Source: Xanthobacteraceae bacterium (GTDB lineage Bacteria > Pseudomonadota > Alphaproteobacteria > Rhizobiales > Xanthobacteraceae). From it: a DNA stretch of 5,689 nt. This document shows, one piece after another, positions 1 through 5,255 of the stretch. Made by a program: the position numbers and the translations under genes. The notes beneath the pieces are model-generated. The model had not been told where the DNA came from and ran no database searches. It saw only the letters and a program-made list of their open reading frames with translations. How positions within the stretch are numbered: position 1 is the first letter of the stretch; the number at the start of each line of letters is the position of its first letter. Location: NCBI GenBank assembly GCA_030044035.1, contig JASHWN010000419.1:1-5689 (forward strand). Reading direction: 5' to 3'.

Positions 1-130
1 TCTGCGCTCGGGCGTGGACGCATTACGCCGCGCCGCTTGTTCGGCAGCGTCGGGCTTGAAGGCGACCCCATTCGTGGTCGGTAAGTTCGTAGCCCATGAT
101 TCGAATGCGCAGCTCGGGAACTCGAATCAT
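1..130 (-). pseudogene. Remnant of IS5-family transposase, N-terminal end, frameshifted
   Basis: On the minus strand an ATG at 130 opens MIRVPELRIRIMGYELTDHEW. This closely resembles the start of IS5-type transposases common in Bradyrhizobium relatives (a second ATG lies at 97). The family normally continues with residues like AxxKPMLPNKPRGV. Here that similarity goes on only across frames: AFKP is read in a second frame and LPNKRRGV in a third, while the original frame stops at TAA (25-23). At least two small indels have therefore broken the gene, and similarity fades towards base 1, where it leaves the window. The DDE catalytic core would lie outside, so nothing can be said about it. This is a recognition from memory of the family's N-terminus; a chance match is unlikely because the three blocks are in the right order and spacing. 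Almost certainly non-functional. Confidence 0.6.
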
Positions 131-168
131 AGCATTACAGAGAGCGTCCTCTCCTTTTGGATATCAGA

Positions 169-177
169 ATTGTACCA
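169..177 (-). promoter_or_regulatory. Possible extended -10 element of the dead transposase
   Basis: Read on the minus strand the sequence is TGGTACAAT, which fits an extended -10 box (TGn followed by TACAAT, one mismatch from TATAAT). A purine-rich Shine-Dalgarno-like AAAAGGAGAGG follows at 158-148, before the transposase ATG at 130. No convincing -35 is visible at 17 bases. The order promoter, ribosome site, start codon is what an intact insertion sequence would have. The SD to ATG distance of about 18-20 bases is too long, which again fits a degraded element. Confidence 0.3.
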
Positions 178-199
178 TCGTAAGGATGGAGCGGAGACA

Positions 200-228
200 C
201 TTCCGAGCCCTAAAGTTTGTTTCGGAAG
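200..228. repeat. Inverted repeat CTTCCGA / TCGGAAG, 15-base spacer
   Basis: CTTCCGA at 200-206 is perfectly complementary to TCGGAAG at 222-228, with a 15-base AT-rich spacer (207-221). It lies about 120 bases before the YeaQ-type gene. It could be an operator-like dyad, a weak hairpin, or part of the insertion-sequence end. Seven base pairs can occur by chance, so no function is assigned. Confidence 0.35.
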
Positions 229-332
229 CATTGCCAACGAGCTCGACCTAGACAGCCTGACAGCACCTCCGTGCGATGCGGATCCATGTCGCGAGCGCAG
301 GATGCTGAACTGTCTTTTTCCGCATCTCTGCA

Positions 333-340
333 GAGGGAGG
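333..340 (+). promoter_or_regulatory. Ribosome binding site that fixes the YeaQ-type start
   Basis: GAGGGAGG ends 9 bases before the ATG at 350. It decides the start against the in-frame ATG at 14, which would add 112 residues unrelated to the family. Confidence 0.7.
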
Positions 341-349
341 TTACGTCCC

Positions 350-607
350 ATGGGCATCATCAGCTGGATCATCCTCGGTCTGATAGCCGGATACATCGGC
401 GGCAAGATCGTCGATAAAAGGGGCCAGGGCTTCTGGCTCAATATGGCGGTCGGAATCGTCGGTGCTCTCATCGGCGGATTTCTGTTCAGCCTGTTTGGCG
501 CGCAGGGCGTGACCGGTCTGAACCTCTACAGCCTGGTCGTCGCCGTCATCGGCTCGATCGTGCTGTTGCTGATCTACAACGCCGTGACCGGCCAACGCCG
601 CGCCTGA
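350..607 (+). CDS. GlsB/YeaQ/YmgE family small membrane protein
   Basis: An 85-residue protein of the transglycosylase-associated (GlsB/YeaQ/YmgE) family, an inner-membrane protein of unproven biochemical role often linked to stress responses. It is almost entirely three hydrophobic helices: about residues 2-19 (GIISWIILGLIAGYIGGKI), 30-50 (LNMAVGIVGALIGGFLFSLF) and 58-78 (LNLYSLVVAVIGSIVLLLI). The glycine-rich GLIAGYIGGKI and VGIVGALIGG segments are typical of the family, and the short KxxxKRGQGF linker between helices 1 and 2 is where family members carry a polar turn. The length matches the family (about 80-90). The ATG at 350 is chosen over the far upstream in-frame ATG at 14 because GGGAGG (335-340) sits 9 bases before it and the protein begins exactly where the family does. 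The gene is probably co-transcribed with the next one, 45 bases downstream. The family assignment is firm; the function is not. Confidence 0.9.
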   Translation: MGIISWIILGLIAGYIGGKIVDKRGQGFWLNMAVGIVGALIGGFLFSLFGAQGVTGLNLYSLVVAVIGSIVLLLIYNAVTGQRRA

Positions 608-652
608 GCCGCCGAACAACACCGCTCTCATGACAAGCAAAGGGAGACGATA

Positions 653-1102
653 ATGTCAGGCCTGGAAGACATGGTCCGCTCGTCGGTGCCCGGAGGCAGT
701 ATCGGCAAGCCGCTGATGATCGCGCTTGGCGCGCTGCTGGCCTCCGGCGTTCTGTTTCGCGGAGCCGCCCAGCAATCCGCGGGCACGGCGGCACAAACAG
801 CACCTGACGAAAGCGCGGGCGGACTGCTCGCCGGCCTGGGCGGACTTTTGAACAAGCTGCAGCAGGGCGGATTGGGCAATGCGACCGATTCCTGGGTCGG
901 CAGCGGCCAGAATCAGCCGGTCCCGCCAAATCAACTCGGATCGGCCCTTGGCCCCGATGTCATAAAGAACCTTGCCCGGCGCTCGGGTCTCTCGGAGGAC
1001 GAATTGACCCAACAGCTCTCGCAGGTGCTGCCGGGCCTCGTCGACAAAATGACCCCTAATGGCCGTCTCCCGACTGCGGCGGAACTCTCTCGGATGATGT
1101 GA
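653..1102 (+). CDS. YidB/DUF937 family protein
   Basis: A 149-residue protein whose C-terminal half matches the YidB (DUF937) family, a widespread family without an established activity. The family-like core runs from about residue 57 to 145: a glycine/leucine-rich GGLLAGLGGLLNKLQQGGLG, then the WVGSGQNQPVPPNQL block (81-95), LGPDVIKNLARRSGLS (99-114), and the ending LPGLVDKMTPNGRLP (126-140). The N-terminus carries one hydrophobic stretch (about 20-36, LMIALGALLASGVLF) that could be a membrane anchor or signal-anchor, followed by an Ala/Gln-rich linker. AGGGAG (641-646) lies 6 bases before the ATG. The stop of the YeaQ-type gene is 45 bases upstream with no terminator seen between, so the pair is probably one transcript. 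The 3' end converges on waaA. Family assignment is confident; the function is unknown, and membrane attachment is an inference from hydrophobicity. Confidence 0.85.
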   Translation: MSGLEDMVRSSVPGGSIGKPLMIALGALLASGVLFRGAAQQSAGTAAQTAPDESAGGLLAGLGGLLNKLQQGGLGNATDSWVGSGQNQPVPPNQLGSALGPDVIKNLARRSGLSEDELTQQLSQVLPGLVDKMTPNGRLPTAAELSRMM

Positions 1103-1142
1103 ACCGCACCCCGCGTGGGCCGAGGTTCAAGGGTCGGATTTT
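1101..1142 (+). terminator. Weak terminator candidate between convergent genes
   Basis: GAACC (1101-1105) pairs with GGTTC (1124-1128), and inside it CCC pairs with GGG around a CGCGT loop, giving an interrupted stem-loop starting within the stop codon of the YidB-type gene. A short TTTT follows at 1139-1142, about ten bases after the stem, which is too far for a classical intrinsic terminator. The 54-base gap must hold the transcript ends of both this gene pair and the waaA unit. On the minus strand no T tract follows the stem. Confidence 0.3.
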
Positions 1143-1156
1143 GTGAGTACGCTGCG

Positions 1157-2485
1157 TTAGCCTGCCCGCTGTTCGAGGCGAAGCTGCATCAGATAAGGAT
1201 CGATCGCAGCCAGCGTGCGCTCCAGCGCGCCGCCGAGTTGTTCCACGATTTCGGCTCCCGCTTTTGCCACTGCCGTGCGCGCCGCCTGATCGTCGAGCCA
1301 GGCGCCGAGCTTTGACATCAGCGCTTCTTCGTCGGCCACCAGCTCGGCGCCATGGGCTTGGTCGAGCCTTCCGTAAATCTCGGCGAAATTCCAGATGTGC
1401 GGACCATGCACGACCGCGGCGCCGAGCCTGATCGGTTCGATCGGGTTCTGGCCGCCATGGCTTGCCAGCGAGCCGCCCATGAAGACGATCGGCGCGATGC
1501 GGTAGATCAGGCCGAGCTCGCCGAGCGAGTCGGCGATGTAGATGTCGACGTCGCGTTTCGGCAGCTCGCCGCGCGAGCGCATGCCGACGGCGAGCCCGGC
1601 GACCTTGGCGATATCGGCAATGCTCGGCCCGCGCTCCGGATGGCGCGGCGCGATCAATGTCAACAGGTTCGGCACCTTGGCCTTGAGCCGCCGGTGCGCG
1701 GCGATGATCGCGGTTTCTTCGCCGGCATGAGTGGAGGCGGCGGCGACCACGGCGCGCAGCCCGATCAGCGCGTTGAAGCGGTGCAGCGTCGCGGTGTCGG
1801 CCGGCGGCGCCGGCGCGTCGAGCTTCAGATTGCCGGTCGAGGCGACGTGCGGCGCGCCGAGCCGCGCTAGCCGTTCCGCGTTGGCACTTGATTGCGCGAG
1901 GCAGAGTTCGAAGCGGCTGAGCAGCGCCGCGCTGGCGCCGGCCGCGAACCGCCAGCGGCCGAACGAGCGCTTCGAGAGGCGGCCGTTGACCAGGATCATC
2001 GGAATTTTGCGCTCGGCGCAGCCCAGGATCAGGTTGGGCCACAGGTCGGATTCGACGAACAGCGCCAGATCGGGCCGCCAATGGTCGAGAAACCGCGTAA
2101 CGAATTGCGGCACGTCGAGCGGGATGAATTGATGCAGCACGCCGGCGGGCAGACGCTGCTCGGCGAGCGCCGCCGACGTCACCGTGCCGGAGGTGACCAG
2201 CACGGCAAAATCGCGGGCGCGGATGCGCTCGATCAGGGGCACGACGGCGAGCATTTCGCCGACGCTGGCGCCGTGTACCCAGATCACGGGTCCGCCCGGA
2301 CGCGGCAGGCTCGCCTCGCCGCGACGTTCGGGCAAGCGCTTCGGGTGCTCCTTGCCGCCATTAAGCCGCTTGGCGAGCAGGTGCGGCACAAACGGTTTTG
2401 CCGCCCCGGAGGCGAGCCGATAGACGTGCAGCGCGAGCGGCAATCGATCCGGCAAACTCAACTCTCCCCGTGCGGCGCCCGTCAC
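1157..2485 (-). CDS. waaA: 3-deoxy-D-manno-octulosonic acid (Kdo) transferase
   Basis: WaaA (KdtA) transfers Kdo from CMP-Kdo to the lipid A precursor at the cytoplasmic face of the inner membrane, the first step of lipopolysaccharide core assembly. The protein reads 442 residues from the GTG at 2485, near the family's usual 420-440. It has the two-domain GT-B layout. The acceptor-side N-terminal domain shows KEHPKRLPERRG (45-56) and HGASVGE (71-77); its Glu77 aligns, from memory, with the catalytic base of WaaA. The nucleotide-side domain shows STHAGEE (251-257), APRHPER (279-285), DSLGELG (319-325), GGSL (337-340) and HGGQNPIEP (343-351). A hydrophobic basic N-terminus suits membrane association. 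Start is uncertain: GTG 2485 has AAGGGG only 2 bases away, whereas the TTG at 2455 has GGGGAG 8 bases upstream and begins PDRLPLALHVYRL, closer to where relatives start (432 residues). The gene is last in a four-gene unit, 24 bases after the DUF4170 gene. Downstream lpxK is missing. Confidence 0.95.
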   Translation of the reverse strand: MTGAARGELSLPDRLPLALHVYRLASGAAKPFVPHLLAKRLNGGKEHPKRLPERRGEASLPRPGGPVIWVHGASVGEMLAVVPLIERIRARDFAVLVTSGTVTSAALAEQRLPAGVLHQFIPLDVPQFVTRFLDHWRPDLALFVESDLWPNLILGCAERKIPMILVNGRLSKRSFGRWRFAAGASAALLSRFELCLAQSSANAERLARLGAPHVASTGNLKLDAPAPPADTATLHRFNALIGLRAVVAAASTHAGEETAIIAAHRRLKAKVPNLLTLIAPRHPERGPSIADIAKVAGLAVGMRSRGELPKRDVDIYIADSLGELGLIYRIAPIVFMGGSLASHGGQNPIEPIRLGAAVVHGPHIWNFAEIYGRLDQAHGAELVADEEALMSKLGAWLDDQAARTAVAKAGAEIVEQLGGALERTLAAIDPYLMQLRLEQRAG

Positions 2486-2509
2486 ATCCCCTTGCGGTCA
2501 AGCGAAGCG

Positions 2510-2767
2510 TCAGCGCTGCGGCGCCGCGCCTGCCGGATCGAGCAGCCGATGCAGATGCACAATGAAGTAGCGCATGTGGGCGTTGTCCACCGTGGCCTGC
2601 GCCTTCGCCCTCCAGGCCGCGTAGGCGCTGGCATAATTCGGATAAATTCCCACGATGTCGAGCTTGTCCACGTCTTTGAAGGTGAGCCCGCTCACATCCT
2701 CCAAGTCGCCGCCGAAAACGAGATGGAGCAATTGCTTGGCCGGCGGGTTCGCTGCGGGTTCGCTCAT
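2510..2767 (-). CDS. DUF4170 domain-containing protein
   Basis: An 85-residue soluble protein matching the alphaproteobacterial family DUF4170, whose function is unknown. After a short variable tail (residues 1-11) the family body follows: KQLLHLVFGGDLEDVSGLTF (11-30), KDVDKLDIVGIYPNYASAYA (31-50), AWRAKAQATVDNAHMRYFIV (51-70) and HLHRLLDP (71-78). The alternation of strands and one helix around YPNYASAYAAWRAKAQ suggests a small compact alpha/beta fold. No membrane segment, signal peptide or catalytic motif is evident. The ATG at 2767 is chosen because the longer open frame upstream lies within the cysQ-like gene and is unlike the family; no strong ribosome site precedes it. It sits 32 bases after the cysQ-like gene and 24 bases before waaA, so it is very probably translated from the same transcript. 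Its constant company with LPS and phosphatase genes hints at an envelope role, but that is guilt by association only. Confidence 0.88.
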   Translation of the reverse strand: MSEPAANPPAKQLLHLVFGGDLEDVSGLTFKDVDKLDIVGIYPNYASAYAAWRAKAQATVDNAHMRYFIVHLHRLLDPAGAAPQR

Positions 2768-2799
2768 GATGTCGATCTTGCGCTCGGCGCTTTGCCGCG

Positions 2800-3603
2800 T
2801 CAGGCGGCGGGGACGCGCTTGAGCAGTTGCAGGAGCGCCGCGTGGCGTTCGCGCCCGGCGGCGACCAGCATGCCGTGCCGGGGCACAGGGCAGTTGTAAC
2901 GCAGCTTCTCGCCGTTGAACGGCGTGACCGCGCCGCCCGCTTCGTGCACCAAAAGATCGGCCGCGGCAAGGTCCCAATCGTGGCTGCTGCCGCCGGCGAT
3001 TGCGGCGTCGATCGTGCCCTCCGCGACGCGCGCGAGACGGAGCGCCAATGAAGGCAGCCGCGGCGTGATCGTAAATGGCGGTGCGATGGTGCCGAGCCGC
3101 TCCAGAAAATTTTTGGGCCCGGCAAAGCGCACGTTGGCAAGATCGGCGCCTTGGCTGGTCGCGATGGGTGCGCCGTTGCGCGTTGCGCCGCAGCCGGCGA
3201 CCGCCATGAAGAACTCGTCGGTGACCGGCGCGAACAGGCAGGCGGCTATCGGCCGGCCGTTCTCTACCAGCGCCGCCGAAACCGCCCAATCCGGCAGGCC
3301 GGCAATGTAGCCGCGGGTGCCGTCGATCGGATCGACGATCCAGACGCGCTTGGCGTCGAGCCGCGCCGGATCGTCGACGCTCTCCTCCGACAGCCAGGCG
3401 ATGTCGGGGGCGGCGGCGCTCAAGCCCGCGCGCAGCAGTTTGTCGACGGCGATATCGGCCTCGCTGACCGGGGACGACGCACCCTTGGTCCAGTTCTTAA
3501 GCGGTACGCCGAACATCGAGAGCGCCAGCGCGCCCGCTTCGCGAACGCAAGCCGCCATGCGCGCGGCAAGCGGCGCGGTGTCGGCCGGCTCAGTGGCCGG
3601 CAA
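2800..3603 (-). CDS. Inositol monophosphatase family protein, CysQ-like 3'(2'),5'-bisphosphate nucleotidase
   Basis: A 267-residue Mg2+-dependent, lithium-sensitive-type phosphatase of the inositol monophosphatase superfamily. CysQ members dephosphorylate 3'-phosphoadenosine 5'-phosphate; others act on inositol phosphate, which this sequence alone cannot exclude. All metal-site motifs are present: SPVSEADIAVDKLL (44-57), the acidic pair in WLSEES (Glu73, Glu74), VDPIDGTRGYI (90-100, with Asp91 and Asp94), and HDWDLAAADLLVHEAGG (208-224, with Asp211). PIDGTRGYIAGLP rather than PIDGTxNF favours the CysQ side. Length is normal for the family. The start is the TTG at 3603: GGAGGG lies 8 bases before it. 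The ATG codon at 3558 (residue 16) would cut into the first helix. The TTG lies 14 bases inside the end of pmbA, so translation is likely coupled to that gene. Cytoplasmic; no signal peptide. Confidence 0.9.
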   Translation of the reverse strand: MPATEPADTAPLAARMAACVREAGALALSMFGVPLKNWTKGASSPVSEADIAVDKLLRAGLSAAAPDIAWLSEESVDDPARLDAKRVWIVDPIDGTRGYIAGLPDWAVSAALVENGRPIAACLFAPVTDEFFMAVAGCGATRNGAPIATSQGADLANVRFAGPKNFLERLGTIAPPFTITPRLPSLALRLARVAEGTIDAAIAGGSSHDWDLAAADLLVHEAGGAVTPFNGEKLRYNCPVPRHGMLVAAGRERHAALLQLLKRVPAA

Positions 3604-4942
3604 CGGTCAGACCCTCCACGCGCAAGGTCGGCGCGTTAGTGCCGTAGCGGAACTGCAGATCGTTGGCCGGCTCGAGGCCTTTGAACATGTCCAACAGCGG
3701 GCCGGCGATGGTGACCTCGCTCACCGGAAAGGTCAGCTCGCCGTTCTCGATCCAGAAACCCGACGCGCCGCGGCTGTAATTGCCGGTGATCATGTTGACC
3801 CCCATGCCGATCAGGCTGGTGACGAAGAAGCCGTCGGTAATCTCGCCGATCAGCTGGTCGGGACTCTTGCTTCCCGCAGTGAGGTGCAGGTTGCTCGGCG
3901 CCGGCGAAGGCGTCGACGAGACGCCGCGCTGGGCATGGCCGTTGGTCTGCAGATTGAGCTCGCGCGCGGTGGCGCAGTCGAGCAGCCAATTTTGCAGGAC
4001 GCCGTCGTCGACGATCTTGTGCACGCTCGCCGCGACGCCCTCGGCGTCGAACGGCCGCGAGCGCAGGCCGCGCCGGCGCAGCGGATCGTCGACGACGTCG
4101 ATGCCGGGCGCAAAGATCCGCTCGCCGCGCTTGTCGCGCAGGAAGCTCGTCTTGCGCGCAACGGCTGCGCCATTGGCGGCGCTGGCCAGATGGCCGACCA
4201 GCGATCCGGCAATGCGCCAATCGAATACGACCGGCACGCGCCGGGTCGCGACCTTGCGCGGATTGAGCCGCTTGACGGCGCGCTCGCCGGCGCTCCGCCC
4301 GACCGCTGCGGCGCTCTCCAGGTCGGCGGCGTGCAGCGTCGCGCTGTAATCGAAATCCGTCTCCATGCCGGTGCCTTCGCCGGCGATCGCCGACATCGAG
4401 ACGGCGTGGCTCGAGGAGATGGTGGTGCCGGTAAAGCCGTGGCTCGTGACCAGCACCATGCCGCCGATGCCCGAAGAGGCCGACGCGCCGCCGGATTTGG
4501 TCACGCCCGGCACCGCAAGCGCCGCCGCTTCGGCGTCGCGGGCGCGCCGTTCCAAAGCTTCGACCGAAGCCATGTCGGGATCGAGCAGGTCGAGCGATGG
4601 CAGCGCACGCGCCAACAGCTCCGGTTCGGCGAGCCCGGCGAAGCGGTCCTGCGGCGCGGCGCGCGCCATGGCGACGGCGCGTTCGGCGAGCGTATCGAGG
4701 CCGTCGCCCTTGATGTCGCTCGTTGAAACCACCGCCTGCTTGCGCCCGACCAGGACGCGCAAGCCGACGTCGTCGTGTTCGGCGCGCTGCGATTCCTCGA
4801 CCGCGCCGTCGCGCACGTCGACCGAGAGCGACACGCCGCGCACCGCGATCGCATCGGCGGCGTCAGCGCCGGCACGCTTGGCGGCGGCGACGAGGCGTTC
4901 GGCGAGATCGGTCAGGGCGGATTGATCGAGCAGGGAGGGCAT
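3590..4942 (-). CDS. pmbA: TldD/PmbA family protein, PmbA (TldE) subunit
   Basis: A 450-residue protein, the same length as classical PmbA/TldE. Together with TldD it forms a cytoplasmic heteromeric metalloprotease that cleaves unfolded or modified peptides (known for microcin B17 maturation and CcdA turnover). Family marks include SVDVRDGAVEES (40-51), DPLRRRGLRSRPFDAEGVA (286-304), GVLQNWLLD (314-322) and the C-terminal ITGNYSRGASGFWIENGEL (385-403) with FPVSEVTIAG (405-414). The HExxxH-type zinc motif of TldD is absent; the matching region reads GHLASAANGAAVARKTSFL (250-268). It is therefore the TldE-type, metal-free subunit, and its TldD partner must be encoded elsewhere. The ATG at 4942 is chosen because the 60 further in-frame residues upstream are Arg/Pro-rich and unlike the family; no clear Shine-Dalgarno precedes it. 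It is the first gene of the unit and overlaps the next by 14 bases. Confidence 0.92.
   Translation of the reverse strand: MPSLLDQSALTDLAERLVAAAKRAGADAADAIAVRGVSLSVDVRDGAVEESQRAEHDDVGLRVLVGRKQAVVSTSDIKGDGLDTLAERAVAMARAAPQDRFAGLAEPELLARALPSLDLLDPDMASVEALERRARDAEAAALAVPGVTKSGGASASSGIGGMVLVTSHGFTGTTISSSHAVSMSAIAGEGTGMETDFDYSATLHAADLESAAAVGRSAGERAVKRLNPRKVATRRVPVVFDWRIAGSLVGHLASAANGAAVARKTSFLRDKRGERIFAPGIDVVDDPLRRRGLRSRPFDAEGVAASVHKIVDDGVLQNWLLDCATARELNLQTNGHAQRGVSSTPSPAPSNLHLTAGSKSPDQLIGEITDGFFVTSLIGMGVNMITGNYSRGASGFWIENGELTFPVSEVTIAGPLLDMFKGLEPANDLQFRYGTNAPTLRVEGLTVAGH
3604..3617 (-). promoter_or_regulatory. Ribosome binding site supporting a TTG start inside pmbA
   Basis: On the minus strand GGAGGG is followed by 8 bases (TCTGACCG) and then TTG at 3603. 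The site lies within the last codons of pmbA. It is the best Shine-Dalgarno match in the four-gene unit and is the reason for choosing the rare start codon. Confidence 0.6.
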
Positions 4943-5033
4943 GGGTGGTTCGCAGTCGGGCACGCGGCAGGGTAGGCGAGCGGGTGAGATCGGAACATGT
5001 GGCCGGTGCGGACCTGAATCAACCCGCGGGGTC

Positions 5034-5050
5034 GGACGCCCTTGGCGTCC
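5034..5050. other. Short perfect hairpin in the pmbA leader region
   Basis: GGACGCC (5034-5040) and GGCGTCC (5044-5050) form a perfect seven-base-pair, all but one GC, stem with a three-base CTT loop. It lies about 90 bases before the pmbA start, in non-coding DNA. There is no T tract on either side, so it is not an intrinsic terminator. It could be an mRNA leader structure or a small operator dyad. Confidence 0.4.
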
Positions 5051-5082
5051 CCTGGCGCGGACCATGCCGGCCAAGCCGGTGC

Positions 5083-5111
5083 GATAAATCAATTGCGCCG
5101 CGGTCTGGCAA
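5083..5111 (-). promoter_or_regulatory. Weak promoter candidate for the pmbA-cysQ-DUF4170-waaA unit
   Basis: On the minus strand TTGCCA (5111-5106) is one base from the -35 consensus and is followed, about 16-17 bases on, by an AT-rich ATTTATC (5089-5083), a poor -10. It would give a leader of about 135 bases containing the hairpin at 5034-5050. In an otherwise GC-rich stretch this is the only AT-rich patch on the pmbA side, but the -10 match is only three of six bases. Confidence 0.25.
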
Positions 5112-5210
5112 CCGCTCGTCAATCATGCGCCCGCTGCGGCGGTGCGGACACGGGCCTTTAACCAGTCTCCTTAAGCGGATCGCGACGACGGTATGGCATT
5201 GCTGCGGCAA

Positions 5211-5244
5211 CCGGGCGGCAACAGCCCGGGGAGTTTTGCGTTTT
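5211..5244 (+). terminator. Terminator-like hairpin just before the DUF6101-like gene
   Basis: CCGGGC (5211-5216) pairs perfectly with GCCCGG (5224-5229) around the loop GGCAACA. A GGAG and then TTTTGCGTTTT follow (5234-5244). The shape is that of an intrinsic terminator on the plus strand, with a slightly delayed, interrupted T tract. No plus-strand gene ends upstream, because the neighbour is divergent, so if real it would act on the leader of the DUF6101-like transcript, as an attenuator. The stem is only six pairs, so this may be chance. Confidence 0.35.
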
Positions 5245-5255
5245 CGAGGCGTCGA

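Larger units (their letters stand above)
131..349. other. Non-coding stretch between transposase scar and YeaQ-type gene
   Basis: I see no credible gene here. An open frame runs through it into the next gene from position 14, but its translation (to residue 112) is unlike any YeaQ-type N-terminus and crosses the antisense transposase remnant. The stretch holds the possible minus-strand promoter at 169-177, an inverted repeat at 200-228, and, at its right end, the ribosome binding site of the next gene. Its base composition is visibly less GC-rich than the genes to the right, consistent with inserted and decaying DNA. The end of the insertion sequence must lie somewhere in it, but I cannot place it. 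Confidence 0.5.
4943..5255. other. Divergent intergenic region between pmbA and the DUF6101-like gene
   Basis: This 313-base region must carry the promoters of both divergent units. I find no credible gene in it: open frames on both strands are Arg/Pro-rich GC shadows. It holds the hairpin at 5034-5050, the weak minus-strand promoter candidate at 5083-5111, and the terminator-like hairpin at 5211-5244. On the plus strand TTAAGC (5171) and TATGGC (5192) are the nearest thing to a promoter, with a spacing of only 15, so I do not call it. The 9-base word GGTGCGGAC occurs twice (5005-5013 and 5141-5149). Confidence 0.5.

Noticed and set aside
14..349. In-frame N-terminal extension of the YeaQ-type protein from ATG 14
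   Set aside because: The 112 extra residues are unlike the family, cross the antisense transposase remnant, and the ATG at 350 has its own strong ribosome site.
1056..2081. 341-codon minus-strand frame overlapping waaA
   Set aside because: It is a frame-shifted shadow of waaA with extreme Arg/Ala content and no motif.
1892..2899. 335-codon plus-strand frame opposite waaA, DUF4170 and cysQ
   Set aside because: It crosses three real genes and their gaps on the other strand, with composition typical of an antisense shadow.
3317..4726. 469-codon plus-strand open frame antisense to pmbA and cysQ
   Set aside because: Long antisense frames are expected in high-GC DNA. The translation is Arg/Ala/Asp-rich and low-complexity with no recognisable domain, while the other strand encodes clear conserved families.
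4992..5018. EcfG-type stress promoter (GGAAC box)
   Set aside because: GGAAC is present at 4992, but no CGTT box lies 17-18 bases downstream; the GGAAC at 117 fails the same test.
5034..5050. Intrinsic terminator
   Set aside because: The stem is good but no T tract follows on either strand.
4943..5122. In-frame N-terminal extension of PmbA (from 5122 or from the ATG at 5065)
   Set aside because: The extension is Arg/Pro-rich with no resemblance to PmbA, which normally starts with a short helix as at 4942; it also spans the hairpin region.
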